A stretch of DNA of 64,000 nucleotides from Burkholderiales bacterium JOSHI_001 (GCA_000244995.1 CM001438.1:4630096-4694095); one strand, 5' to 3'. Positions 1 to 9,107 are shown, counted from the first letter of the stretch. The notes: generated from the sequence alone by a model not told the origin. A program made the numbers and translations.

Positions 1-478
1 CGGTGGAGTCCGGCCCCAGGATGGGCATCAGGAAGGTGTAGATGGTGACGTCCTTCACCGCGAGCAGGTCCTTTTCCAGGCGCTTGCAATAGCCGCAGTT
101 CGGGTCGCCGAAGACCACCAGCTTGCGCGCGCCCGTGCCCTGCTTGACCACCACCGCGTCCTTCAGCGGCAGCGCGGCGAAATCGATGGCGGTGAGCTTG
201 TTCACCCGCGCCTCGGTGAGGTTGGCGCGCGTGCGGGTGTCGATGACCTGGCCGTCCACCAGGTAGTTGCCTGATTCGTCGGTGTAGTAGATGTCGGCGC
301 CCACACGCACCTCCCACAGGCCGGGGAAGGGCATCTTGCTCACTTCGTCGATGCGGGACAGGCCGGGAATGCGCTCGCTCAGGTTCTTGCGAATGACGGC
401 CTCGTCGGCCTGGGCCACGCTGGCGGCACACAACAGGGCGGCGGCGGCCAGGCCCATCAGGGAGTGGGTGGACTTCAT
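1..478 (-). CDS. dsbC: DsbC-type thiol:disulfide interchange protein (C-terminus off the window)
   Basis: Periplasmic disulfide isomerase of the DsbC/DsbG family. Reading left from the ATG at 478, the protein opens with a Sec signal peptide (MKSTHSLMGLAAAALLCAA, cleavage after SVAQA). A DsbC dimerisation domain follows (YYTDESGNYLVDG, typical of the family), then the thioredoxin-fold entry VFGDPNCGYCKR with the CGYC redox motif. About 159 codons are visible, so the C-terminal thioredoxin half is cut by the window edge. The gene starts 12 bp after the stop of the FAD hydroxylase gene on the same strand and may be co-transcribed with it. DsbC could help correct wrong disulfides in CXXCH-rich apocytochromes, but it is a general housekeeping gene and no specific link is shown. 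Confidence 0.93.
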   Translation of the reverse strand, partial: MKSTHSLMGLAAAALLCAASVAQADEAVIRKNLSERIPGLSRIDEVSKMPFPGLWEVRVGADIYYTDESGNYLVDGQVIDTRTRANLTEARVNKLTAIDFAALPLKDAVVVKQGTGARKLVVFGDPNCGYCKRLEKDLLAVKDVTIYTFLMPILGPDST

Positions 479-490
479 CGGGTTCTTCCT

Positions 491-1603
491 TCACTGGCCC
501 AGGGCGCGGGCGGTCAGGGCGCGTTTGACCGGCGCCAGGTGGTTCAGCAGAGTCAGCCCGCGGTTGCGAAGTTCCCGCAGCAGCGGCTGTTCATGGGCAA
601 AAAGATGCAGCAATCCATCGGTGACACGGGCCATGGCCCAGTTGGGCAGGGCCCGCTCCCGCGCGTAACGGGCCAGCAGGCGTTCGTCGCCCAGGGCCCG
701 CCAGGCTTCACGTTGGGCCACCACGCGCGCCAGCGTGGCCACGTCGCCCAGGCCCAGGTTCAGGCCCTGGCCGGCCAGGGGGTGCACCAGGTGCGCGGCG
801 TCGCCCACCAGCACCCAGCCGGGGCCGTGGACGCGCTCGGCCTGGCCCAGCGCCAGCGGCCACAGGGCGCGTTCACCGTCCAGGCGCAGCGTGCCGGCGG
901 CACCGCCGGTGGCGTCGTTCAAGGCTTGTTCAAGTTCGGCCGCGGGCGCCTGAAGCCAGTGGCGCGCCTGCGCCTCGGGTTGCGACCACACCAGGGCGTA
1001 GCCGTGGCCCGGCACCGGCCGGTCAAAGGGCAGCAGGGCCAGGATGTCGGGGCTGCGGAACCACTGCCGCGCCACGCCGGCATGCGGCAGGCTGCTGCAA
1101 AGCCGCGCCGCCAGCGCGCTGTGGCCATAGGGGTGGCGATGGAACTTCACCCCCAGCGCCTCACGGGTGGCCGAGGCCTTGCCTTCGGCCAGCACCCGCA
1201 GCGCGGCGGGCGGCTCCTGGCTCAGGATCTGCACATGCGGCGCAAAACGCACGGCGGCGCGCAGCGCGGCTTCCAGTTCGGCCGTGTCCACGATCCAGGC
1301 CAGCGCACTGACCTGCTGTTCCCAGGCTGAGAAAGACAGGGCCGCGCCCGGCGCGTCGCCCCGGACCTGCATGTCGTTGACCACCGTCACCGCATCGGTG
1401 GGCAGCGCGTCCCACACCTTCAGCCCCGCCAGCAGTTGCTGGCCCTGGGCGTTGATGGCGTAGGCGCGGATGTCGGCGCCGCCAGGCGCAGGGCCGGCGA
1501 CATCTTCCACCAGCGCCACGCGCAGGCCCTGGCGCGACAGGGCCAGCGCCAGGCTCATGCCCACGGCCCCGGCCCCCCGCACCGCCACATCAAAGCTGTT
1601 CAT
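491..1603 (-). CDS. UbiH/UbiF/VisC/Coq6-family FAD-dependent hydroxylase
   Basis: Flavoprotein monooxygenase of the family that hydroxylates the ubiquinone ring. The N-terminal dinucleotide-binding fold is visible as [18 protein letters not shown] (GxGxxG near residues 10-15), and the second FAD motif as [19 protein letters not shown] around residue 270. At 370 residues it is slightly shorter than typical UbiH/UbiF (about 390-400), and the acidic end of the first beta-alpha-beta unit (LVED) is conserved. The start at 1603 is the first ATG and sits 131 bp from the divergent ychF. Which ring position it hydroxylates cannot be decided from sequence. It lies directly upstream of dsbC, a pairing that does not suggest a more specific role. 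Confidence 0.85.
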   Translation of the reverse strand: MNSFDVAVRGAGAVGMSLALALSRQGLRVALVEDVAGPAPGGADIRAYAINAQGQQLLAGLKVWDALPTDAVTVVNDMQVRGDAPGAALSFSAWEQQVSALAWIVDTAELEAALRAAVRFAPHVQILSQEPPAALRVLAEGKASATREALGVKFHRHPYGHSALAARLCSSLPHAGVARQWFRSPDILALLPFDRPVPGHGYALVWSQPEAQARHWLQAPAAELEQALNDATGGAAGTLRLDGERALWPLALGQAERVHGPGWVLVGDAAHLVHPLAGQGLNLGLGDVATLARVVAQREAWRALGDERLLARYARERALPNWAMARVTDGLLHLFAHEQPLLRELRNRGLTLLNHLAPVKRALTARALGQ

Positions 1604-1734
1604 CGGCCGATTGTAGGCAGCGGGCCCTGTGGTCCAGGTACCGCAACAGGGGCCCTTCAGATTCCAGGCCGGGCCGCCGCCTAGAATTCCCGGTTCCGCG
1701 GCCTTGGGCCGCAGCGCTTCGAAAGCAGCACCCC

Positions 1735-2829
1735 ATGAGCCTGAAATGCGGCATCGTGGGCTTGCCCAACGTGGGCAAGTCCACCCTGTTCAACGCCCTC
1801 ACCAAGGCCGGCATCGCCGCCGAGAACTACCCTTTCTGCACCATCGAGCCCAATGTCGGCGTGGTGGAACTGCCCGACCCTCGCCTGGACGCCCTGTCCG
1901 CCATCGTGCAGCCCGAACGCGTGGTGCCGGCGATTGTGGAATTCGTGGACATTGCCGGCCTGGTGGCCGGGGCCAGCAAGGGCGAAGGCCTGGGCAATCA
2001 GTTCCTGAGCCACATCCGCGAGACCGACGCCATCGTCAACGTGGTGCGCTGCTTCGAGGACGAGAACGTCATCCACGTGGCCGGCAAGGTGGACCCCATC
2101 GCCGACATCGAGGTCATCCAGACCGAGCTTTGCCTGGCCGACCTGGGCACGGTGGAAAAAAGCCTGCACCGCTACGTGAAGGCCGCCCGCTCGGGCAACG
2201 ACAAGGAAGCCGCCGCGCTGGTGAAGGTGCTGGAAAAGTGCCAGGCCGCGCTGGACCAGGCGCAGCCGGTGCGCAGCATCGCCTTCAGCAAGGAAGAGCA
2301 GGTCATCCTCAAGCCGATGTGCCTGATCACCGCCAAGCCGGCCATGTTCGTGGGCAATGTGTCCGAGACCGGTTTCGAAAACAACGCCTTTCTTGAACGT
2401 CTGAAGGACTTTGCCGCCCAGCAGAACGCGCCGGTGGTGGCCATCTGCGCCAAGACCGAGGCCGAGCTGGCCGACATGGGCGACGAGGACAGAAGCCTGT
2501 TCCTGGCCGAGATGGGACAGGACGAGCCGGGGCTGAACCGGCTGATCCGCGCCGCCTTCAAGCTGCTGGGCCTGCAGACCTACTTCACCGCGGGCGTGAA
2601 GGAGGTGCGGGCCTGGACCATCCACATCGGCGACACCGCGCCGCAGGCCGCCGGCGTCATCCACACCGACTTCGAGCGCGGCTTCATCCGCGCCCAGACC
2701 ATCGCCTACGACGACTTTGTGCAGTTCAAAGGCGAACAGGGCGCCAAGGACGCCGGCAAGATGCGCGCTGAAGGCAAGGAGTACGTGGTGCGCGATGGCG
2801 ATGTGATGAACTTCCTGTTCAACGTCTAG
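1735..2829 (+). CDS. ychF: Redox-regulated ATPase YchF (OLA1-type Obg-family P-loop protein)
   Basis: Cytosolic ribosome-associated P-loop NTPase. The G1 motif GLPNVGKST is at residues 9-17, the switch region is recognisable in [16 protein letters not shown]3 appears as [16 protein letters not shown], and the C-terminal TGS-like domain ends in the family signature [19 protein letters not shown]. Length 364 aa matches the family (363-364). YchF prefers ATP to GTP because the G4 motif is altered. The protein is encoded alone, divergent from the UbiH-type gene, with the MASE1 kinase gene starting 10 bp after its stop. It is a housekeeping gene and not obviously connected to the cytochrome locus. 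Confidence 0.97.
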   Translation: MSLKCGIVGLPNVGKSTLFNALTKAGIAAENYPFCTIEPNVGVVELPDPRLDALSAIVQPERVVPAIVEFVDIAGLVAGASKGEGLGNQFLSHIRETDAIVNVVRCFEDENVIHVAGKVDPIADIEVIQTELCLADLGTVEKSLHRYVKAARSGNDKEAAALVKVLEKCQAALDQAQPVRSIAFSKEEQVILKPMCLITAKPAMFVGNVSETGFENNAFLERLKDFAAQQNAPVVAICAKTEAELADMGDEDRSLFLAEMGQDEPGLNRLIRAAFKLLGLQTYFTAGVKEVRAWTIHIGDTAPQAAGVIHTDFERGFIRAQTIAYDDFVQFKGEQGAKDAGKMRAEGKEYVVRDGDVMNFLFNV

Positions 2830-2838
2830 GCGGCCCGC

Positions 2839-5800
2839 ATGCAGCCACCGGGCCGCCAAGACGGTGATGGTGATGGCGATGGCGATGCCGCTGCGCCCGA
2901 AACCTCCCGCTTTCCGGCCGGCACCGCTTCGACGCTGATCGATGCGCCGGCCACGCGCGGCGGGCCCGACAGTGCGCTGCCGAGCGCGTCCGCCACCCCG
3001 CCGGCCAGCCGGCGCAGCTGGTGGCCGGTGCTGGGCGTGGCCCTGGCCTACGGGCTGGCCAGCCTGGCGGCCACCCGCATGGCCCAGGTCTCGCAGTTGC
3101 AGGCCGCCCCGCTGTTCCCGGCCGCCGGCATCGCCTTGGCCGCGGTGCTGACCTATGGCCAGCGCGCCCTGCTGGGCGTGGTGGCAGGCGTGCTGCTGGC
3201 CCATGTGCTGGGCCTGACTTTCGGCGACGCCCCCAGCCCACCCTGGTTGTGGCTGGTGCTGGGCAGCGGCGCCGCCGCGCAGGCGGGCGCGGCGGGCGCA
3301 CTGGTGCGGCGCTTCGTGCGCCAGCCCCTGATGCTGGACAACAGCCGCGACATCGCCAGCTTCTTCCTGCTGGGGGGCGCCTTGGCCTGCATGGTCAACC
3401 CGCTGCTGTCCACCCTGGTGCTCACTTGGAGCGGCAGGCTGGCCACCGGCGAGATGGCCGCCAACGCCTTGACCTGGTGGCTGGGCGACACCCTGGGGGT
3501 GCTGATCGCCGCGCCGGTGGCGCTGACCCTGATCGGCCGGCCGCTGCCCATCTGGCGTCCGCGGCGGCTCACCGTGGGGCTGCCGCTGCTGCTGCTGTCG
3601 CTGCTGCTGGGCCTGGCCAGCCACCAGGCGGCCACCTGGCAGACCCGGCAGAACCACGACACCTTCGAACGGGACGCCTCGGCCGCCGCGCGCGCCATGG
3701 CCGCCCGCCTGAAGGAGCCGCTGCATGCGCTGGCGGCGATGCAAAGCCTGTTCCTCGGCTCGGACGAGGTGGACGCCGGCGAGTTCGCCACCGCGGTGCG
3801 GCACTGGCTGAGCGCCGGCATGGCCCCCTCCATCACGACCCAAGGGGCCCAACAGCCGCTGCAGGCACTGGGCTACGGCCAGCGCGTGGCCCGCGCCGAC
3901 CTGCCGCGCTTCGAAGCCCAGGTGCGCGCCAGCGGCCAACCCGGCTACCGCGTGTTCGACCGCCTGGACGCCCCACCGGGCCTGCTGGCGCAGGACAGCC
4001 ATCTGCTGGCGATCAAGTACATCGAGCCCCTGGCCGGCAACCAACCCGCGCTGGGGGTGAACATCCTGTCGGTGCCGCAGGCACGCAGCGCCATTGAAAC
4101 CGCCGTGCGCATCGGCACGCCGGTGGCCACCGCGGGTTTTCGCCTCACCCAATCCACCAGCAACGAAACCGGGGTGGTGGTGTACCAGCCGCTGTACCGC
4201 AGGTATCCAGCCGGCGCGGCGCGCACGACCAGCGCGGACGATCTCAGCGGCGTGGTTTTCCTCACCCTGCGCGTGCAGGCCCTGCTGAACGCGGCGCAAG
4301 CGGCAGCGCCGCCCTACCTGCGCTGGTGCCTGGTGGACAACAGCCCCCAGGCACCGCAGCGCCGCCTGGCCGGCCCGGCGGGCTGCGAACACCCTCCTGC
4401 GCAGGCCCTGGCGCACACCCAGGCCATGACCCTGGGCGGGCGCCCTTGGCTGCTGTCGCTGCACGCGCCGCCACAGGACATACCGGGCGCACAGCGCACC
4501 GACGCCTGGCTGTTGGCGGCCGTGGCCATGCTGGGGGCCGGGGCCCTGGGCGCGCTGCTGCTGCTGGTGACCGGGCGCACGTTGCGCATTGAACAAGCGG
4601 TGTCCGAGCGCACCGCCGACCTGTGGCATGAAGTGCAGGAGCGTGAACGCACCGAAGGCGCCCTGCGCGACAGCGAACAGCGCCAGCGTGCCATCGTGGA
4701 CCAGATGCCCATCGGCGTGGTCTATGCCGACACCGGCGGGCGCCTGCACGACGCCAACCCCAAGCTGCGTGCGATGGTGGGCCACGACCTGGTGGCGCTG
4801 CTGCAGATGCGACTGGCCGACCTGGCCCATGCCGACGACCGCGCCGGCCTGCAGCGCCGCCTGCTGGCCCTGGGCCACGGTGAACTGCCCCCGGTGCTGC
4901 ACCAGCGCCTGCGCCTGCAGCACCAGGACGGCAGCACCCTGTGGGCCCAGGCCAGCCTGACGCTGCTGCGCGCTGAAGCCGGCCAGCAGCAGCGCCTGGT
5001 GGGCGTGTTCGAGGACATCACCGAACACCTGAAGCTGGCCGACGCCGAGCGCGCGCGCGACGCCGCCGAGGCCGCCAACCATGCCAAGAGCGAATTCGTC
5101 TCGCGCATGAGCCACGAGCTGCGCACCCCGCTGAACGCCATGCTGGGTTTTGCCCAGTTGCTGGACCTGGACCGCCGCCCGGCGCTGGCCAAGCACCAGA
5201 GCGAATGGACCGCGCAGATCCAGCAGGCCGGCTGGCACCTGCTGCACATGATCAACGACACGCTGGACCTGGCGCGCATCGAATCGGGCGCGGTGCGGCT
5301 GGAGATCATTTCGGTGGACCTGCACGCGCTGCTGGGCGCCTGCGTGGCCATGGTGCAGAACCCGGCCGCCGAACGCGGCATCGGGGTGCAGACCCGGCTG
5401 GCGCCCGACGCGCTGGCGGTGCGCGGTGACGCCACCCGGGTGAAGCAGATCGTGACCAACCTGCTGACCAACGCGGTGAAGTACAACCGCGCGGGCGGCC
5501 AGGTCAGCGTCAGCACCGAAGCCAGCCTGGACGACATGGTGGTGCTCACCGTGCAGGACAGCGGCCTGGGCATGACCGAAACCCAACTGGCCGACCTGTT
5601 CCAGCCCTTCAACCGCCTGGGCCGCGAAACCAGCAGCACCGAAGGCACCGGCATCGGCCTGGTGATTGCCAAGCGCCTGGCCGAGCTGATGGGCGGCACC
5701 CTGCGCGCCAGCAGCGTGGCCGGCCATGGCTCCACCTTCACCCTGACGCTGCCGCGCGCCTGGCCGACCGAGCGCAGCGGCCTGACCCCCAGCACCGGCC

Positions 5801-6210
5801 CCGGCGAGCTGCTGGACTACCACCAGCGCGTGGTGCACTACGTGGAGGACAACGAGACCAACGCCGAGGTGATGCGCGGCGTGCTCAGCCAGCGTCCGCA
5901 GGTGCACATGGAAGTCTCCAGCGCCGGGTTGGATGCACTGGTGGCGATCCTGCGCTCGCCGCCCAGCCTGATCCTGCTGGACATGCACCTGCCGGACATC
6001 GACGGGCTGGAACTGCTGCGCCACCTGAAGGCCCACCCCCAGCTGGACGGCATCCCGGTGGTGGTGGTCTCGGCCGATGCCACCACCGCCCGCATCGAAG
6101 AAGCCTTCGCCGCCGGCGCCACCGAGTACGTGACCAAGCCGGTGAACGTGCCCGGTTTCCTGGCCCTGGTGGACCGGCTGCTGGACGCCCAGGAAACCGC
6201 GTTCGGCTGA
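2839..6210 (+). CDS. MASE1/CHASE/PAS hybrid sensor histidine kinase with C-terminal receiver
   Basis: Inner-membrane hybrid kinase of 1123 aa. Domains in order: a non-conserved N-terminus containing a DGDGDGDGD stretch coded by a short GATGGY repeat (residues 9-17); a multi-helix MASE1-like membrane domain (about 55-265); a periplasmic CHASE domain (about 275-530); a further membrane helix (about 555-575); a PAS domain (about 610-730); HisKA with SHELRTPLN and phospho-acceptor His about 759; HATPase_c with the G2 box GTGIGL; and a receiver domain with phospho-Asp about 1048 (LILLDMHLPDIDG). The start at 2839 lacks a clear ribosome-binding site, and a later start near the MASE1 domain is possible. 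It begins 10 bp after ychF. No DNA-binding output is fused. The signal sensed is unknown; CHASE domains bind small extracellular ligands. Confidence 0.9.
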   Translation: MQPPGRQDGDGDGDGDAAAPETSRFPAGTASTLIDAPATRGGPDSALPSASATPPASRRSWWPVLGVALAYGLASLAATRMAQVSQLQAAPLFPAAGIALAAVLTYGQRALLGVVAGVLLAHVLGLTFGDAPSPPWLWLVLGSGAAAQAGAAGALVRRFVRQPLMLDNSRDIASFFLLGGALACMVNPLLSTLVLTWSGRLATGEMAANALTWWLGDTLGVLIAAPVALTLIGRPLPIWRPRRLTVGLPLLLLSLLLGLASHQAATWQTRQNHDTFERDASAAARAMAARLKEPLHALAAMQSLFLGSDEVDAGEFATAVRHWLSAGMAPSITTQGAQQPLQALGYGQRVARADLPRFEAQVRASGQPGYRVFDRLDAPPGLLAQDSHLLAIKYIEPLAGNQPALGVNILSVPQARSAIETAVRIGTPVATAGFRLTQSTSNETGVVVYQPLYRRYPAGAARTTSADDLSGVVFLTLRVQALLNAAQAAAPPYLRWCLVDNSPQAPQRRLAGPAGCEHPPAQALAHTQAMTLGGRPWLLSLHAPPQDIPGAQRTDAWLLAAVAMLGAGALGALLLLVTGRTLRIEQAVSERTADLWHEVQERERTEGALRDSEQRQRAIVDQMPIGVVYADTGGRLHDANPKLRAMVGHDLVALLQMRLADLAHADDRAGLQRRLLALGHGELPPVLHQRLRLQHQDGSTLWAQASLTLLRAEAGQQQRLVGVFEDITEHLKLADAERARDAAEAANHAKSEFVSRMSHELRTPLNAMLGFAQLLDLDRRPALAKHQSEWTAQIQQAGWHLLHMINDTLDLARIESGAVRLEIISVDLHALLGACVAMVQNPAAERGIGVQTRLAPDALAVRGDATRVKQIVTNLLTNAVKYNRAGGQVSVSTEASLDDMVVLTVQDSGLGMTETQLADLFQPFNRLGRETSSTEGTGIGLVIAKRLAELMGGTLRASSVAGHGSTFTLTLPRAWPTERSGLTPSTGPGELLDYHQRVVHYVEDNETNAEVMRGVLSQRPQVHMEVSSAGLDALVAILRSPPSLILLDMHLPDIDGLELLRHLKAHPQLDGIPVVVVSADATTARIEEAFAAGATEYVTKPVNVPGFLALVDRLLDAQETAFG

Positions 6211-6226
6211 TTCGCCGCCGTGCGCG

Positions 6227-6472
6227 CTACAGCGCTGCCAGCAGCGCGCGCGCGCCGGCCACTTCGCCGCCGGTCATCTCGCGCCAATGGCCGCGGTCGT
6301 CGCGCAGCTGCGCCAAGTGCACCTCGGGTGCGAAATCGATGGCCGAAAAGTGCGCGCCTTCCAGGCCCGGCAACTGCGGTGCCTGGGTCAGCTTCAGCAG
6401 GCGGGCACCGCGGCGCGCGGCGCCCTGGGCCCCGTCCCAGTAAAGGCGCAATTGGTACAGCGCGATGCTCAT
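6227..6472 (-). CDS. Small hypothetical protein (81 aa)
   Basis: Not recognised. The frame from ATG 6472 encodes 81 aa beginning MSIALYQLRLYWDG and ending in an Ala/Leu-rich tail. A good Shine-Dalgarno (GGGAG, in CCAGGGAGCTGTCAAG) sits 7 nt upstream of this ATG, which is why this start is preferred to the much longer open frame that continues upstream antisense to the phosphofructokinase gene. No signal peptide, membrane helix or cysteine is seen; it looks soluble and cytosolic. It is convergent with the hybrid kinase gene (16 bp between stops). Confidence 0.55.
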   Translation of the reverse strand: MSIALYQLRLYWDGAQGAARRGARLLKLTQAPQLPGLEGAHFSAIDFAPEVHLAQLRDDRGHWREMTGGEVAGARALLAAL

Positions 6473-6676
6473 CTTGACAGCTCCCTGGTCTTGCGAAAGT
6501 GCCGCCACGCGGCCGGCACCCATGTCTCCAAGGTAGGTCAGGCCGGTGCGGCGCGCATCCTTCACCTGCAGGGGGTGCGCGCATCGGCCGCCCCTTGGAC
6601 TAGGGACGCCGCGCCGCCGCTGGTGCAGGGGGGCCGGCCGCGTTACGCTGTGCCTTGACCCGACAAGGAGCAGCGC

Positions 6677-7897
6677 ATGAGCGGCACGAAGATCCTGGTG
6701 GCCCAAGGCGGCGGCCCCACGGCGGTGATCAACCAGAGCCTGGTGGGCGTGGTGCTGGAAGCCCGCCGCCACCGCGGCATAGCCCGGGTGTACGGCGCGC
6801 GCCACGGCGTGCGCGGCATCGTCAACGAAGACTTCGTCGACCTGACACAGGAAACCAGCCACAACCTCGAACTGGTGGCCACCACACCAGCCTCGGCCCT
6901 GGGCAGCACACGCGACAAACCCGACCTGGCCTACTGCCAGGAGATCTTCAAGGTGCTGCAGGCCCACGGCATCGGTCACTTCTTCTACATCGGCGGCAAC
7001 GACTCCAGCGACACCGTGCGCATCGTGGCCCAGGAAGCGCGCGCGGCGGGCTACCCGCTGCGCTGCATCCACATCCCGAAAACCATCGACAACGACCTGG
7101 TGGGCAACGACCACACGCCCGGCTTCCCGTCGGCCGCGCGTTTCGTGGCCCAGGCCTTCGCCGGCGCCAACCTGGACAACGCCGCCCTGCCCGGCGTGTA
7201 CGTGGCGGTGGTGATGGGCCGCCACGCCGGCTTCCTGACCGCCGCCAGCGCCCTGGGCAAGAAATTCCCCGACGACGGCCCGCACCTCATCTACGTGCCC
7301 GAACGGCCGTTCGAGATCCCGAAGTTCCTGGCCGAGGTGAAGGCCATGAACGAGCGCCACGGGCGCTGCGTGATCGCGGTGTCCGAGGGCATCCACGACG
7401 GCTCGGGCCGGCCCATCGCGGCCCAGCTGGCCAAGGACCTGGAGCACGACGCCCACGGCAACGTGCAGCTGTCGGGCAGCGGCGCGCTGGCCGACCTGCT
7501 GTGCGAGGAGATCAAGGCCCAGCTGAAGATCAAGCGCGTTCGCGGCGACACCTTTGGCTATGTGCAGCGCAGCTTCATCGGCTGCGTCAGCGACGTGGAC
7601 GCCCGCGAGGCGCGCGAAGTGGGCGAAAAGGCCGTGCAGTACGCGATGTGGGGCGACACCGACGGGTCGGTGGCCATCAAGCGCACCGGTTTCTACAGCG
7701 TGGACTACGAATTGCTGCCGCTGGAAGCGGTGGCCGGCAAGACCCGGGTGATGGACGACGCCTTCATCAGCGCGTCCGGCACCGACGTCACCGACGCCTT
7801 CCGCCTGTACCTGCGCCCGCTGCTGGGCTCGGGCCTGCCCGACGCCTTCCGGCTGCGCCCGGCGCCGGTGCCCAAGGTGCTGCGGCCGAAAGACTGA
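6677..7897 (+). CDS. pfp: 6-phosphofructokinase, pyrophosphate-dependent type
   Basis: Cytosolic glycolytic enzyme interconverting fructose 6-phosphate and fructose 1,6-bisphosphate. The phosphoryl-donor loop reads FYIGGNDSSDT and the catalytic loop reads PKTIDNDL. In ATP-dependent enzymes these positions carry Gly (GGDGS and PGTIDND); Asp in the first and Lys in the second are the known markers of PPi-dependent enzymes. The substrate motif MGRHAGF is present. Length 406 aa fits the PPi-PFK clade found in methylotrophs and several betaproteobacteria. The start has a strong AAGGAG 7 nt upstream. A hairpin follows the stop. It is transcribed toward the cytochrome locus but has no functional connection visible. 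Confidence 0.93.
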   Translation: MSGTKILVAQGGGPTAVINQSLVGVVLEARRHRGIARVYGARHGVRGIVNEDFVDLTQETSHNLELVATTPASALGSTRDKPDLAYCQEIFKVLQAHGIGHFFYIGGNDSSDTVRIVAQEARAAGYPLRCIHIPKTIDNDLVGNDHTPGFPSAARFVAQAFAGANLDNAALPGVYVAVVMGRHAGFLTAASALGKKFPDDGPHLIYVPERPFEIPKFLAEVKAMNERHGRCVIAVSEGIHDGSGRPIAAQLAKDLEHDAHGNVQLSGSGALADLLCEEIKAQLKIKRVRGDTFGYVQRSFIGCVSDVDAREAREVGEKAVQYAMWGDTDGSVAIKRTGFYSVDYELLPLEAVAGKTRVMDDAFISASGTDVTDAFRLYLRPLLGSGLPDAFRLRPAPVPKVLRPKD

Positions 7898-7922
7898 ACG
7901 GCGGGCGGCGTACCCGCCCGTT
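7897..7922 (+). terminator. Hairpin after the phosphofructokinase gene
   Basis: The stem AACGG-CGGG pairs with CCCGCCCGTT (one bulged base) across a 7-nt loop, beginning at the stop codon of the phosphofructokinase gene. There is no T-run behind it, so it is at best a weak or Rho-assisted terminator separating this gene from the following cytochrome promoter. Confidence 0.35.
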
Positions 7923-7931
7923 CGGCCCATT

Positions 7932-7971
7932 CTTAAGACGGTTACTTGGCGCATTGGCTTAAGGCGGTTAC
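7932..7971 (+). repeat. Tandem direct repeat CTTAAGRCGGTTAC upstream of the penta-haem cytochrome
   Basis: CTTAAGACGGTTAC at 7932-7945 recurs as CTTAAGGCGGTTAC at 7958-7971 (13 of 14 identical), 26 bp start to start, or about 2.5 helical turns. The second copy ends 22 bp before the sigma-54 promoter at 7994. An inverted partial copy, CCGTCTT, lies at 7983-7989. This is likely a regulator-binding region; which regulator is unknown. Confidence 0.55.
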
Positions 7972-7993
7972 CGAAAATCAAGCCGTCTTTCCG

Positions 7994-8009
7994 TGGCGCG
8001 CAGATTGCT
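7994..8009 (+). promoter_or_regulatory. Sigma-54 promoter of the penta-haem cytochrome
   Basis: TGGCGCGCAGATTGCT matches the sigma-54 consensus TGGCACG-N4-TTGCW at 11 of 12 positions with the invariant GG-N10-GC spacing. The predicted transcript starts near 8020, 24 nt before the ATG at 8044, and contains the ribosome-binding site AGGAGA. Confidence 0.75.
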
Positions 8010-8043
8010 TGCATGAGCCTGATTCCAAGCAGGAGAGGTCCCC

Positions 8044-8988
8044 ATGCAGAACAAGAATGCGCTTCGATCCCGTCTGGCCGCCCACCTGGGGGCGCTGGCC
8101 TGCCTGATCGGCGCCGTGGCGCCGGCCCTCGCCGCAGGCGACCTGCCCACCCGGTTCGACAACCGCGGCAGCATCGCCAACACGCGACACAACCTCACCC
8201 AGCGCCAGGCCACGGGCGGTCCGAACGGCATCACCATGGATTCCTCGCGCAACAACTACGGCGAGGTCTGCGTCTACTGCCACACGCCCCACGGGTCGAA
8301 CTCGAACGTGGCCCTGCCGCTGTGGAACCGCACGATCAAGGCCACCACCTACACCACCTACGCCGCGCTGGGCACCAGCACGCTGACCCAGACGGTCACC
8401 CAACCGGGCGCCAACAGCCTGTCCTGCCTGAGCTGCCACGACGGCCAGGTGGCCATCGACTCCGTGATCAACATGCCCGGCTCGGGCCGCTACCTGGCAG
8501 CGCAGGCCACCTCGCAGAACAACACCTTCCTGAACGCCTGGGCCAACCCCAGCGGCTTGAACGCCGGGGCCCACGGTTCGCTGGATCCCAACCCGGCCGG
8601 CGCCACCAGCTGCCTGTCCTGCCACTCGCCCTCGGGTGGCCTGCCTGGCGCCACGGCCACCGACTTCACCGTCTTCGCCATCGGCCAGGACCTGCGCAAC
8701 GACCACCCGGTGGGCGTGCAATTCCCGTCCTCCGGCCCGGGCGTGGACTTCAACCAGCCCGCCGCCACGCGCACCGGCATGCGCTGGTTCGACACCAACG
8801 GCAACGGCTTCCCCGACACCCGCGAAGTGCGCCTGTACGACACCGGCGAAGGCTTCGAGGTGGAATGCGCCTCCTGCCATGACCCCCATGGCGTGCCCTC
8901 TGGCGCCGCCGGCAGCACCTTCAACCCCACCTTCCTGCGCGTGAACAACGCCGGCAGCGCGCTCTGCCTGACCTGTCACGCCAAGTGA
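8044..8988 (+). CDS. Penta-haem c-type cytochrome (paired-CXXCH family)
   Basis: Exported cytochrome of 314 aa with a signal peptide (cleavage near residue 30). Five haem sites: CVYCH 76-80, CLSCH 128-132, CLSCH 190-194, CASCH 275-279 and CLTCH 308-312. After signal removal there are exactly five other histidines (about 49, 83, 177, 221, 282), one distal ligand per haem, consistent with all-bis-His coordination. The motifs CxxCHTPHG, NDHPVG, CASCHDPHG and the ending NNAGSALCLTCHAK match the tetra-haem protein at 14410, its paralogue. The layout resembles paired-CXXCH proteins that include filament-forming extracellular cytochromes such as OmcE/OmcS, which is an inference. Start supported by AGGAGA 8 nt upstream and by the sigma-54 promoter at 7994. 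Confidence 0.9.
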   Translation: MQNKNALRSRLAAHLGALACLIGAVAPALAAGDLPTRFDNRGSIANTRHNLTQRQATGGPNGITMDSSRNNYGEVCVYCHTPHGSNSNVALPLWNRTIKATTYTTYAALGTSTLTQTVTQPGANSLSCLSCHDGQVAIDSVINMPGSGRYLAAQATSQNNTFLNAWANPSGLNAGAHGSLDPNPAGATSCLSCHSPSGGLPGATATDFTVFAIGQDLRNDHPVGVQFPSSGPGVDFNQPAATRTGMRWFDTNGNGFPDTREVRLYDTGEGFEVECASCHDPHGVPSGAAGSTFNPTFLRVNNAGSALCLTCHAK

Positions 8989-8997
8989 GCGGCAGCC

Positions 8998-9013
8998 TTC
9001 CCGGTTTCGGGAA
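8998..9013. promoter_or_regulatory. Palindrome TTCCCG-N4-CGGGAA (candidate enhancer) before the c5-type cytochrome
   Basis: Perfect inverted repeat TTCCCG-GTTT-CGGGAA, centred about 100 bp upstream of the -12 element of the sigma-54 promoter at 9092. The same palindrome occurs at 14212 and, with small changes in context or one mismatch, at 29873 and 43874, each next to cytochrome or maturation genes. It starts 9 bp after the stop of the penta-haem gene. Confidence 0.65.
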
Positions 9014-9091
9014 TGGGAGTGTGTTTGTCTTTGCGATGGGAATCCGAGGGGCCGCCCACTCGGGTTTCCCCTGGGTTGAGCGCCGGGCGAG

Positions 9092-9107
9092 CGGCATGCG
9101 GCTTGCT
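9092..9107 (+). promoter_or_regulatory. Sigma-54 promoter of the c5-type cytochrome
   Basis: CGGCATGCGGCTTGCT matches TGGCACG-N4-TTGCW at 10 of 12 positions and keeps GG-N10-GC. Predicted start near 9118, giving a 50-nt leader with a GGAG ribosome-binding site before the ATG at 9168. Confidence 0.65.

Noticed and set aside
2864-2886. GATGGY hexamer repeat near the start of the MASE1 kinase, considered as a phase-variation tract
   Set aside because: Short, imperfect, and its unit keeps frame, so slippage would only change Asp-Gly number.
1681-6036. 1451-codon open frame on the minus strand
   Set aside because: It runs antisense to ychF and the MASE1 kinase, is His/Gln/Ala-rich and has no domain; an artefact of high GC with few stop codons.
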